Positions 32,764 through 45,214 of a stretch of DNA of 64,000 nt are shown one piece after another. The DNA lies in NCBI GenBank assembly GCA_025093555.1, contig JAIWNF010000082.1, forward strand, positions 1 through 64,000, given 5' to 3'. Below the pieces are notes generated by a model. That model was not told where the DNA came from. It ran no database searches and was given only the letters and a program-made list of their open reading frames with translations. How positions within the stretch are numbered: position 1 is the stretch's first letter; each line of letters begins with the position of its first letter. This DNA comes from Circinella umbellata (taxonomy: Eukaryota > Mucoromycota > Mucoromycetes > Mucorales > Lichtheimiaceae). The position numbers and the translations under genes were made by a program.

Positions 32764-33267
32764 GTGATAAACTTATACAACCATCAAAAACTGTTACCAC
32801 ACCCTCTCTCTCTCATATATATATATATATTCTCTTTTTCTCTCTTAACTTTTTATCAATATCACAAGTATATTATTATTATCATTATTAAAAATAAATC
32901 ATTATCAGAAACTTCAAGCAAGAAATAATAATTAAGTTCACAGATCTGTCCAATGAATTAATTCTCGATTTCTCCACCTACGTAATAACATATTCTTTTT
33001 TTTTATCTAAAATCAGATTCGGATTATGGGAACAGATAATCAAATATTTAGTATAAATAGGATAGTTCTTTTTTTGCAGGTAGAATAAACTCTTTTTGTG
33101 ACTAGAACTGTCCCTTTTATCTCTTTTTAAATAAGTTATTCGATATAACTTTCTTCTTCCTTTGGAGCTCCTTATATTATTTTCTTTTTCTTTCATTAAA
33201 TACGATCCGAATGGGATATGACAATGTGAGAGAGAAAGAAAAAGAGAAAAAAAGGTCATAATCAGTG

Positions 33268-33270
<3 letters not shown>

Positions 33271-33299
<29 letters not shown>
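33271..33299. repeat. (TA)n microsatellite
   Basis: About 14 TA units just after the Crypton coding region. Confidence 0.85.
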
Positions 33300-33303
<4 letters not shown>

Positions 33304-33456
33304 GCAAGAAAAGAAATACCTCGGACTTTGTGTCCTATTTGTGAATTGGTTTGAAGTAATACCTCGTGTATTTTCAATTTTTTATTATTTTCGGTGCTGA
33401 ATAAAAAAAAAAAATTGAAAAGAACCTAAAGGTTAAGCTCAAAAAAAGTTGTGACC

Positions 33457-35994
33457 CCCGCTTAAAATTTTACCGGATCTATTCAGACTTTGTGAATCAC
33501 AACTTGAGAATTTTTGTGATTATAAAATCTGAAACATAATACATAATTATATATAAGACGCAAAAAGCGACGCAAAAGCATACACGCAAAGTTGGTAATG
33601 CAAAACTGACAACACAAAATTACTGGCGCAAGTTTATTTCTGCTTGGCGTAACTTTCATAGCTCTGATCTATTTCACAACCTTCTTTTTTTTTTTTTGGT
33701 ACATTACATAAAAAAATGGTGTTACAAGGAAAATTCACACAAATGAAATGAATTATTATATACACAGGCATTTTTTTTTGTGGGCGATGAGTTTTTTTCA
33801 AGATACATAAAAAAGGGTTATTATTCTAATAATTTAAATGATGATGATGAAATATATTTTTGGTAGCTGTAATAATAATACATGTAACCTTAAAATGCTT
33901 ATTATGATACACTTGGATCAAAAAGAGAGCTTTTGTAAAATTGTTCTAGTTCATTTGTACTCCTTCTGTTTTACTTTAAGATTATATCCCAATAAAGAAA
34001 CAGTTTATACATTTGGATGATTATTCTTTTGATATTTCCAAAGTTAGACGCATTTACTTAAATAATGATGGTCTTCGTATATAAGGAATTTCAAGAGCCT
34101 TTATTAATATTCTTACTATGACTATGAAGCTTTGAACGGATGATTTATATTGTCATGTAATTATTTCACTCCACATATTATATTTATATATTTGCAAAAC
34201 GGGGTTAAGAGTCTTAACTTAATTTGATGTTTTTTTTTTTTTACAACGCTTGACAGAAAGCTCATTATTATATTGTCTGTCGTTCAAAGTTTACGGGAAT
34301 TATATAATAATAGAGATGACATGGACCCCAACTTATAAAAGAAGAGAGGTTCCAATATCTTTTTATACCAATTATTATTATTATTATAACAGAAATCTTT
34401 AATCCTTTGTCTAACATCTATAAATTCAAGACATTTTTTATGTACCACAAATTCTGAGAAGAAAAGAATAAAAATATCCACCTGTTACACTGGGAATAGA
34501 TTTTGGTTTTTTTTTGTGTTACACAAGAAAAGAGGCCCGCTTTTTTTTTTTTTTTTTTGGCATAGGACAAAACGAAAAGAGAGTGAAAAATAATAATATT
34601 AGTAGTGTACTATTGGTATATAACTTATGAGTATGTGCGTGGAAAAAGTTCTTCTAAAAAAGGTTGTACATATCTGTACAACAAGACCCAAGAATGCACG
34701 ACAGTAATAGAGCAAACTATGGATGCTATATTAGTTTATTCACTTAACAGAGAGCGAGAGAGAGAAAGAAACATATAATACACATGATACACAATAACAA
34801 TATACTCTTATTCCTCACCTTCCTTTTCTTCTCACCTAGCAACTAGCATAGTTTAATTAGCAAGAGAGAGAGAGAAGATGCTATGAGAAAATCACCCGCC
34901 TATAAAGCGTGTTGCGCAAGGGCCAGTAGTAATTTATTTAAAAAAAAAAACTGGTCCCCATCCCGTAAAACGGGAACAACCACGTTTTGAGTGATTAGAC
35001 AACATTTATGATACAAATAGGAGTAGCACGACCCAATAATAATACTTTAAATTATTTAAGAGCACACAGATTAAAAAAAAGTTTTTTAGTGTATTACGTA
35101 TAAACAAGATATTTGATTTGGAAGTTAACAAAAAGAGTTTGCTAATGAGTACATAAAAATAAAAAAAAAATATGCCCGCCGCCGATCGCCGGATAAAGTG
35201 GCATTTGATAGCATCATATTGTACACGTGAATTTCTGTATACAAGAGGGGCGTGATGAAAAGGAGGGGGAGGGTCCGTGTGTAAAATACAATAAATAATA
35301 GAAAACGTGAATATTTTTGTTTATTCAGAAACATGAATAAAATAAAACGATACAACGCCATGCTTCTCGAAAAAAAAAAAGAAAATATGAAAACGTTCAT
35401 TATTTTTATGTTGTTTTGGTTTTGATTGATGTGACAATATATGTAAAAAAAAAATGTGGGGTTATTAATAATAGAAAGAAGGGGTATAGAAACAGAGTTT
35501 TTTTTTTCTTTGTTTGTTTGTTTGGTTGTGAATTTTTAATATACTACTAGTAGAGCATTAGATGATGAAGATATGTGTGCGAACAATATGAATAAAAAAA
35601 AAAGGGCATATGTTTCTTTTTTGGTATCATGGGCTTGAAAGGTAATAAGGGTAAAAATGGGGGAGAAGGAAAGAAAAAGAAGGATTTGAAAATAAGCATA
35701 AAAAGTCTAAATAACAATAAGATTTTTTTTTTTTGAACGTTGAATTAAAGAGAGAAGGAATTATGATGTTTTGTTAATCGATTTTGATTTTGATTTTTCT
35801 CGTAAAAGCTTGAATGTATATGATAGCACATATTTTTTTGTTTTTTTCTTAGGTACTTGAATAATTTTTTTTTATAGGGCAATTTGAAAAGAGAAGATGG
35901 CTTATTTTTTTTTAATCTGTGGATTGAGAAAAAAATTTCGACAGGATAGAAAAAATAAAATACAATCAGCACAGACCACACACACACACACACT
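33457..35994. other. Gene-poor, homopolymer-rich region
   Basis: 2.5 kb with numerous A- or T-runs of 8-18 bases and purine-rich microsatellites (near 34748 and 34865), but no ORF with protein-like composition on either strand. No RNA gene was recognised. It could hold long 3' or 5' untranslated sequence, but nothing supports that directly. Confidence 0.5.
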
Positions 35995-36189
35995 TTACAA
36001 AAAAGAAAAACAAATATACATACAAGTACGACTACAATCAGGACACCAACTAGTCTCGAAATATCTTCGATGAACTAAACAATAACTTTTACCACGACCA
36101 CTACAGACTTTAGTCTTGCTATCCGTAGTAGAAGTACACTTTTCATTGACGTTGTTGTTGTTGTTGTTTGATACGGTAATAGAACACAT
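35995..36189 (-). CDS. Possible small Cys-rich protein (64 aa)
   Basis: ATG at 36189 after a run of A, reading a six-Asn run and then Cys residues in KVCSGRGKSYCLVHRRYF and ETSWCPDCSRTC, a spacing that could bind zinc. A GTATGT donor sequence lies at the CSRT-C junction, so the visible stop may be intronic and the real gene longer. No homologous family is recognised, and the region is otherwise empty, so this is a tentative call. Confidence 0.35.
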   Translation of the reverse strand: MCSITVSNNNNNNVNEKCTSTTDSKTKVCSGRGKSYCLVHRRYFETSWCPDCSRTCMYICFSFL

Positions 36190-37023
36190 TTTTTTTTATA
36201 GTAATGAAAATATTATTATTTTGAGTTTTTGTAGTAAATTTGGTTTTAATTTCTAATGTGTTTTGGGTTTGGTGTGCGTGGTTTTTTTTTATTCAGTTAA
36301 AAAAAAAAAAGTAGAGAAAAAAGAAGGAGGAAAAAAAAAATAATTTACTGATTGGAAAGGCTTCTATTTATTTATTTTTCTCCCCTCTAACCCAAAAAAA
36401 CACGAATAGAGCTGCTTTTACACCGCAAAAAAAAAAAAAAGAAAAACGGTCGTACACAAGCGTCTGTGTATTACTTGATCAGGGAATGTACAACAGAAAT
36501 GTGATCATAATACAAAAACTGTAGGATCACGGGGTTTTTAAGAATCAAGGGAATTTTTTTATTTTTTGGCGGGTCTTTAGTCCCCGTGACATCCAATTTA
36601 CAAGTGTGTTACAATGATTACAGATGGCATAAGCTAGGTTTATGTGTTGCCATAGTTTCTTTTTCTTTTTCCTCTACCCACATTTACACAAACACATTTA
36701 GGATACAACCCAAACTAAAATCGTTTTATAATCTTTACACACGGGCGGCGATCTCCATTTTTTTTTCTTTTTCACCGTGCACTCCACTCACTCACGATAT
36801 ATATATATTTATATCACTCTCCCTTCTCTCTCACGCAGGTGATAATAATAGTAATCCACATTATTAATATTAAAAAGGTTTGTTTGTTTGTTATACACAC
36901 GATCCAATAATATTTTTTTAATCTAGATTATATAAGATTTGTATGAAAAAAAAAGGAGAAAGAAATAAAGTCTACTATTAGATTGTTATTGTTATTATTA
37001 TTATTATTCGTTTCTTTTCCCGT
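36190..37023. other. No gene seen; 3' flank of the P5A ATPase
   Basis: AT-rich with several A/T homopolymers and two CTCACTC-type stretches; no supportable feature. Confidence 0.5.
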
Positions 37024-40000
37024 TTAGTTTTTGCGTCCTCTTTGTGCAATGCTCTTGGCGCGGTTATCAGCAAACAAACTCTTAGTAACGACTTCAATAA
37101 GATAAGAAACACCATAGTCGAGAATCATACAGAATGTCAACTTGTCTCGGAACTACAAGAACCACGTGAGAAATGAGTAACTGATTAAGTCTTTGATAGC
37201 ATGATTTAAACTTACCGCACTAGGGAATGCTACCAATTTGAGTTGTTCATTCACTTCCGGAAATAGTTCGGTGGCCCCGGCCAATGCGATGCCTCCAACA
37301 GACATCAGTCCATAGTACAAAGCTTTGTTATCTTGAATACGTTCTCGGAATGGATGTCCCTATAAAGATAAAAAAGAAACAGAGAAAGAGAGAAATGGGT
37401 AACAACGTGGTAGGTAGAAAAAAGAGGGGGGCAATCATGCATAATCATATTCTTAGTTAAAAACGGATTTCTATTCTTAACCACACATACACATACACAA
37501 GGGTGCGCACAGAGCATAGACATAATACGCAACTGCAGCGGAAAAAAAACAAGCTTTCTCACCTGATAGTTAATCGCGAATGTTGATACCTGCATCGATA
37601 ATTGGATAAGGTATACACCGCTATTCAAAAGACTTGGTTCAAATTCTCCTTCCAAGTCTACTTCTTTGGGACTATAAATTTTTCACATTCCCTTTTTAGC
37701 TTAACCATCCATTTCATCTTTTTTTTTTTCCAGCAAATACTATCTATATCGGATAAACATGCAGCATTATTGTTCTTTTTTTCCCCCTTTTTTTTTTACT
37801 TACGGTTCATAATAGTTAGCAAGAGAATTGACATAAATTAATGCGGTAATATGTACAGCAAATTGACCAAGTACTGATAAGATGATATATGGATTAAAAA
37901 TATTTGATTGAGGGCGCTCTTTGGAAAGTTTTTGTATAGGCTATAAAAAATGGATGCATATGTATTGTATGAGTGTGTGTGTGTGTGTGAGTGTGTGTGA
38001 GAGAGAAAGACAAACCATTATTTTGTGTTACGCCCCATGAACCATTCTTAAAAACCCAAAAAAAGTAATTGAACACACTGTTTTTCTTTTCTTACCTTGC
38101 CGCGCGAGATGCATAGAAAACAGACTGCCATAAGCATACCAGAGATTGTCACCTGAAGATCACCAAACTTGATACCATCCAAATACAGCACAGATAAACT
38201 GTACGCTGAAATGAGGCAATTCAGTGCAAGAATTTTGTACATTTGAATAGTTGCAACAAGTGTACAACGACCTTGACGAATAATATTATTGACTACATTT
38301 TTATGGTTTTGTTTGATTGTATGTCATTAGCAAAAAGTAGCTTTTTTTTTTGTAGTTAGCATGAACAACTTTAATTTTAGTCTTTTTTTTTTTTTTTTTT
38401 TACCTGCCATAACATTGCGTAACTTTGAAGTAAAAGGTGCAGCAACAGAAGCATCACCAAACTTAATAGTAGGTGGTTCTTCCATATCCATATCTTCCAT
38501 AAATTTGGTAGCCATATTTTCAACCTTTGCCTTTTGTTCCATTTGACGACGCTGTTGTGGAGTCATATTAGCTTGTTGTTGTTGTAATTGTTGAACTCGT
38601 TGAGCATGTTCAGGATACAAATGAGCGATTGCAGGGGGTGGTGGGGGAGGAGGTGAGTTGAAACGTTCAGCGAGTTTCTTTTGTTGTTCATACATGTTCT
38701 TGAGACGATCAATCTTTGCACGTTCAGCAATCTTTTTCAAATCTTCTGGTGTGCCGTCCAATAAAGCAACACCAATATGAGCTTGCTTAAGAGCACCAAC
38801 GTCATTGGTTCCATCACCAGCCATTAAAGTCGTGTATCCCAAATCTTTCAAGCCCATCAACAGATATTCCTATATTATTAAAATATACACAATTTTTTTT
38901 TAATTACTACTTTTCTTATCATTTTTAATTTTCGACGATGATAACGTTATATAAATTAACATAATCACTATTAACATTGCATTATTATTATCTTTACCTT
39001 TTGAGATGGTGACACACGAGCATAGACCCATGTGTGTTCAAGTAATATTTTCATATTTGGCTTATCCATAAAATCGTTCATAGCTGAACCGGTAATACAA
39101 AGGTCATATTTGTCCAACATCTTTTGGTCTAAAGGTGCATTAGGATCTACTTCAAACCGGATTGATTCGTCTACAGAATGGAATACAGTCTTTTCTTGAA
39201 GCTTATCAACAATAAGCACTTCGCGTTCCACAATAGCTACTTCGCGTGCCACTGCACATGCTGTCAGTGGGTTGTCTCCCGTGATCATAATACATCGATG
39301 TGAAGACTCGTTAAGTTCTTTTAAAGCTTCAATAGCATCTTCTTTAAGCGGACATGAAAAGACAATAAAACCGGCAAATGTTAATTCAGACTCAACATTA
39401 TCACGGGATAAGTTATTAATCTGTGATACCAAATAAATAACACAGTTATCAGTCAATTGGATTCAAATCAGTTAGAATAAAAAATGCCTCGATCGACAAG
39501 CCAACAAAAATCCGTTTCCCCGCCCACACCAGCGTACACGCATATACAGAAATACCCATGTAAATTTTTTTCCGTTGCATTGTTTTTTTTTTCTTTCTAA
39601 TTTTATACAAACACATACCTGATCTGTAGATAACCCATCTTCAAGAAATTTATAACCTAAAGCCAATACACGACTTCCTTTTCGTGTATAATAACGATAC
39701 GCTTCATCATAATCATTAGGTACATGAGTATACATAGTCTTGAGTGTTTCTGGAGCTCCCTTAACAGCAGCAAATGTCTTGTGCTTGCCAAAATCAGGAT
39801 GAACCAAAATGGAAATAGATGACTGACGCTTCAAAGCAGATGAGAATTGGAAACGACGGCGAATTTGCAAATTTTGTTTTTTCTTGGATTCTTTCGGGGC
39901 AACAATCTCGCGCGCACCAAGATCCCAATCGACGGCTTTCAGAGTCTCTTTTTCCATTGGATCCCCAACAATTCCATCTTCTAGTTGCACAAGAGCGTGT

Positions 40001-42461
40001 GCAGATGCTAAGACCCATTTAGTTGTCTTGGGGACCTCTGTAGCCTTTATTAATTCAGTGTGAGGCTGATCGGGACTAAAGAGTGATACAAAAAAATAGT
40101 TTTTTTTTTTAGATATCAGATTAATTTTTGGATGCATAACCCGATTATTGTAATATAAACTTACTCTGCATATGCAACACCTTCAAAAACAAGGTCCTCA
40201 CCGGTCAGGGTACCTGTCTTATCAAAACAACAGACATCCACTTTACCGGCAAAAGGTATACGGAAAGGTTCGGTACAATAGATGGCTATATTTTTTTTTT
40301 GTGTTTTTGCGTCAAATTAGTCATGCAAAAAAAAAAAAAACCATCTTTCTTCTTTCCTCTTTATCTTTATTTTCCTTCATTATTTCCCCTTTTTACTTTC
40401 TACATTTCCTCTTGCTTTTTTACTTTTATTTTTATGATGATGTTATTTAATGCTTACCATATTTTGCCAATGCGACTAAACTCGTGTTTACTGCCATGCT
40501 AAGCTCCATTGGTAGTTCTGGTGGAACCACAGATGTAATAATCAAAATACAATCCAACAATAATTTGGAACGTTTACGGTCGTTCTTAACACCTTCTTCC
40601 CAAACATAAGCAGAGGCAGCGATGGCAAATACACACAAAAACAAAATAAACAACAATGCTTCAAAGTTATTAGCGGTAACACGTTCAGTTGAGAAAATCA
40701 TGGTACGAACAAGATTGCCTTGAGAAGTACCAAAACCAGTACGTGCGACAGTACAGATACATCCACCATCAGGAGCAGCATCATTTTCAGGTGGCGTGAC
40801 CTGCAAAACCTTCGTACCGCCATAGAGCACGTTCAACTTGTCAACGTTTACCAAATCAAATGAATCATTAGGGTCTCTTAATGCAACAGATTCCTAAATA
40901 ACAATACGAAATAAATATACTTGTTTCTCTGTCTTTCCGTTTCCATCCATCAGTTTGAAAAGTTTCTATTTTTACCTTCAGCAAAGGAGTCGATTCACCT
41001 GAAAGCATAGCTTCATTAACAATACAAGAACCATCCGAAATAACTAAATCACAAGGGACACCTTGATCTTCCTTGGTACGGGCTATTTTTTTTTTCAATA
41101 ATAAAGAATTATTAGCATTGTTTGTACCACTATAATAAAAATATTTTTGGTGTGTTCTCATAATTTTATAATATAATACTTACTCATAGATACAACATCA
41201 CCAGGGAGCAATTCATCACTTTCAATTTGAATCCATTTCTTTTCACGTTTAACATAGACAGTAAAAGGCTTTTGGTTCATAGCACGGAATTCACCAATTG
41301 TTCTGAGACGTTGGAATACAACAGTAGCTTCAAAAACAATCAACATAAACAAGGTGAATAATGAATAGTACCAATATTCATCCAAACACCAAAGACCAAC
41401 ACAGAATATTTGAAAGACAAAGAAAGGTGCTACAGCATGTTCTTTGAATAAATCCATGAATTTGGGAACAGGAATTTCAAATCTATTATATTGTCATATA
41501 ATTAGTAACTAGCTTCCTTTCTTTCCCCTCCCCGGTTCCTCACACAAGTATCGAAAAACAATAGCATACCGATTGGGACCAAAAGTTTCTTGAACATTCT
41601 CAATTTGACTCTTAGTTTCCAATCCCTTGACAGATTGATAAGTTTCTACAGGTGGGCAAAGATCCGAAGGATAAACAAGCTTTTCAAATTGCTTCTTATC
41701 CGGGTTCCAAATGAATTTATTCTGCTGAAAATAAAAGTAGATATCCCCTTTCTATAAATTCCCTTTTAGTATAACATATTCTTTGTTATGATCCTCAATT
41801 ATATATAAAAAAAGAAGGAATACTTGCCTCGCCATGATGAATTTCACATAAGGTACCAGTACCTTGATGACGGAATGGAATAACTTTAATGATTGTTGCT
41901 TTTTGTATGTTCGATTCCTGAAAGATGAAGATTGATAAAAAAAAACCCATTAAAAAACCCCCCACCATAGATATGTCATTCGAATAAGTCCCTTTACCAA
42001 ATAAAAAGAAAAAAACAAAACAAATGATAACCACAGATCTCTTCCCATGTATCCATGGTTATATATTTCATCACCCTTTTTATATAAGAAATTACCTTAA
42101 CGCAAGTGAATAAGGCCTTGATCGAAACACTCCATTGACAAACCAAAAATGAAAGAGCGTGTAAAGTAACAATACTTCCAAGACTCACAAAAGTCCATTC
42201 TTGAGAAACAATATATTCATCATATTTAAAAGTATATATATAGTACCATACAGGATATAACATACTGGCAAATGGCCAGACATACATGTGCCATTTTCGT
42301 GGCAACGGCACATGAAGCGACGCTGCCTCGATCGACTTGGACTGGATAAGTGTTTGCGTCCTATCAATTATTATTATTATTATTATTATTTCTTATTAAA
42401 AAAAGAAGAATAAAGATTGTTGACATGCTATTCAAATAGGGTAGTTTTCTTTTTCTTACAT
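37024..42461 (-). CDS. SPF1: P5A-type ATPase (ER transmembrane helix dislocase, Spf1-like)
   Basis: Sixteen exons, 5' to 3' on the minus strand: 42460-42461, 42096-42360, 41828-41917, 41570-41724, 41184-41482, 40976-41082, 40458-40893, 40165-40285, 39619-40075, 38998-39420, 38404-38869, 38096-38292, 37804-37940, 37563-37671, 37216-37359, 37024-37152. They join in phase to 1178 residues. Motifs: SGES 298-301, PPELP 430-434 (the P5A ion-site signature), DKTGT with phosphorylated Asp473, GDGTNDVG 803-810. A cytosolic insert near residue 855 has seven Pro and a Gln-rich stretch. Ten or so TM helices; ER membrane. P5A enzymes remove mis-inserted helices from the ER (family knowledge). The ATG is split by intron 1 (AT|G) and intron 3 is GC-AG (GAG|GCAAGT). 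Confidence 0.95.
37973..38000. repeat. (GT)n microsatellite inside a P5A intron
   Basis: About 14 GT units with one interruption, in the intron between exons 12 and 13. Confidence 0.8.
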
Positions 42462-43726
42462 TTCGCAAACGCGGGTGTGTCTTTATAACAAAAAAATTAA
42501 TCCAGGGACAAAGCAAAGATCAGCTTTAGCGACGTGTTCAATTGTCCTTTTCCTCGATTTCTCACTGAGTTCGAACCTTGTTCAAATGATAAACGGAGAA
42601 GATGCCAGAAGAAAACGATACCTGTGGTCCAGCTGTTACCAGAGTAGTTCTACCCCGCTCAATTTCAGAGTAGGTTAAAAGGTTTCCAAAGTAGCATAAA
42701 GTATTTAGGATATTTAATCAATAATGTATTGATACTTCTTTGCACTAAACTTTAAATTATAATTTTTTTTCCCAAGTAGTAGAATGTATAATGCAAGGAT
42801 CCACGGTGGTCACAGAACCCATTCATATAGAGAGTGTTAGGCGATTTTTGACAGAATTAAAGTCCATATAGATCAAGTAGGCTTAATCACAGTGCGTATA
42901 TTATTGCTTCTAATAGCACTACGTATCTATTTGATCATATGTATGAAGTGTAGATCTGCGTAATTATTATAGTTACGGAATCACAAATTTATTTTTTTAG
43001 CTGTCTACCAACTTTATGATCAAAATGAAAAGAAAAAGTCGGCTTTTATTGTCTCTAACATGTCATCATCAGTACACTAGTAGCATGTCCCAGCAAGCAT
43101 CATTCGAACATGTTTATAATTCAAACATTCCTATCTACTTACAGTTCCATCACATATCCATTACTATTATAATACTAATAATAACAAAGATAGTAAGTAC
43201 ATAACAGTATCATGTAGAGTAAGGGTATAGTGAAATGTCGTATTATGGTAACTTATTTCTTTTCCCTCTAAGAATGAAAGAGTAACCTTTTAATTATGGT
43301 CGATGTTGAGATGATTACAACGAAGGGTATTATAATACATCATCATCAACGAAAGAGAGCAAGAAAAAAGCTGCTTAACATAAGTTTGTGGCTATTAAAA
43401 ACCAAAATAAAAAGATTATACGTGGTCGATCTTAATTGAATTCTCGGCATATGGTCTTGGCTATAAAGCGCCAACAACCCAGCTTCTATATAATGCTCAC
43501 TCTTCGTTTCTTTTCCGCCATAGGGCAGGCTTATAATTCTTCTATCAACTATCATATTAAAAGTTTCAATTATAGTAGTTGGGTATAAATAATAAGTATT
43601 GTTCTTCTTGTTTTTTAAAAAAATAAACGACACTCTCTTTTTATTATATAGAAGATAGTTAATAGTAGCAATCACGATAAACAAAGAAGAGCCCGAAAAT
43701 TATAACCAACAATTTTCATAGCAACC
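42462..43726. other. No gene seen; upstream region of the P5A gene
   Basis: 1.3 kb upstream of the P5A start codon, facing a dead gene. Only short chance ORFs; no motif claimed. Confidence 0.5.
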
Positions 43727-45214
43727 ATGAGCTTTTTTACTAGGGCAAAGTCAAGATCCAAATTTTTTAATAGGAACCAGAATATTAGTAGATCAACACA
43801 TACTCCGGAAAATGATCAATAACAGCAGCATGCAACTTTCGAACCACGCAACTATTCTCCAGTCATCAAGTATCCGCCACTAGATGCATCACAATTGATC
43901 TTATTAAGAAAATTACGCGATTATGTTAATAATATTATGTTTGCTTCAGGTCATGAATATCATCAAAACGAAAAACGATTTTTAACAGATGCAACGTTAA
44001 TAAGACACTTGCATGCAAGAAAATGGGATTTTGTGGTAAACCTCTACTATAATATTTTTTCCGTCCTTAAGTATAAATATACTACTGCTACTATTACTTG
44101 ATAGCGATCGGTAGCATAGTAGACAAACTAGTCCTTTTATGACTCTTAGCTGTATGATTCTAAACATATAATGGTACTAAAACAAAACAATCTATATAGT
44201 CCGCAAAAACAACGCTAGAAAATACAATGTATTGGCGTCGAAATTATTGACCAGATCAACTTGATCCAGAATATATTAAACCAGAAGTACGTGTGGCGTT
44301 ACTTTCTTTCTGATACTTTATATTTGATCAACATAACTTTCTTGACAATAATTAGTATATACATTAATTATAGTATACTTTTTTTGAGTTTCAAATTATT
44401 AGGCAGAAGCTGGAAAAACGTATTTTAATGGATTTGACAAGTATGGACGTTCATTCAACCAAGATTTGAAAATTCTAGAGAAGTTGATAGACAAACCAAG
44501 CATATTATGTTTTGTCTTGAACGAGGTATACGACTGATGGCTTCTAGTACAGTAGATATAATCGCGATTATAATTGCTTTCAAAAAAGCAGGCTACTCAC
44601 ATAGTCCCAGTATTGCAACATGTAAAAAGTTTTTAAATATACTCAGTGATCATTATCCGGAACGTTTAGGTAAGAAGAGTTGTAGTCTCTTTTAATTATC
44701 TATATTGTTCTAATATATATAATACTGTTATTCTATTTTATGTACACGACTCTATTAAGGAATTACATTTGTTGTCAATCGTAAGTATAGCTTTATATAA
44801 TTACTCTCTTTCTTGGAATAGTAACAACCTCATATATATAATGTGTATATTAAGCATAGCATTTATTGTATTATTTTGTTTATACGATTCTCTAGCTCCA
44901 TGGTACTTTTTTACTACCTTTAAAATGATATCGCCACTTATGGATCCACAAACCAAAGCCAAAATTAATTATGCATTGTCATCATAATGGTAAAAAAAGA
45001 GGATAACTGTCAACAAACAAAGATTAAAGACAGCAAGAAAATGATATTGCTATTAATAATCATCAATGGGTTTTATTTAAAAGATTATATATCGTTGGAT
45101 ATGCTTGAAGCAGATTTTGGCGGAATCTATAACTTTACATTTGATATTGAACATTATTGGAGTTTCCTTCTTCGACCTAGTGGTACACCTTACAAAATCA
45201 TTGATTATTTATGA
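43727..45214 (+). pseudogene. Sec14-like (CRAL-TRIO) phosphatidylinositol transfer protein pseudogene
   Basis: ATG 43727. Exon-like pieces read LLRKLRDYVNNIMFASG, FLTDATLIRHLHARKWDF, NTMYWRRNY, EYIKPE, GKTYFNGFDKYGR, HIMFCLERGIRLM, FKKAGYSHSPSIATCKK and FLNILSDHYPERLG, ITFVVN-PPWYFFTTFKMISP, LMDPQTKAKINYA and DMLEADFGGIYNF. This is the full CRAL-N plus Sec14 lipid-binding order, with the HYPERLG motif intact. Defects: TAA at 43820 (probably CAA), TGA after WRRNY (probably CGA), a frameshift at DKYGRSF and stops near 44985. Functional relatives move phosphatidylinositol between membranes. Confidence 0.85.

Larger units (their letters stand above)
30461..33456 (+). mobile_element. Crypton (Ndc10/GCR1_C type) insertion, inactive
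   Basis: A decayed Crypton gene (30558-32763) lies between two near-identical direct repeats, AAAAAAATTGTGACC (30461-30475) and AAAAAAAGTTGTGACC (33441-33456). Cryptons have no terminal inverted repeats and are usually bounded by short direct repeats produced by recombinase action, so these are plausible ends; this is inference. The element sits about 190 bp after the PWP1 stop and transcribes in the same direction. Confidence 0.55.

Noticed and set aside
32978..33307. A 109-codon minus-strand ORF
   Set aside because: It reads through the TA microsatellite and AT-rich repeats; low-complexity Ile/Tyr/Lys/Ser only.
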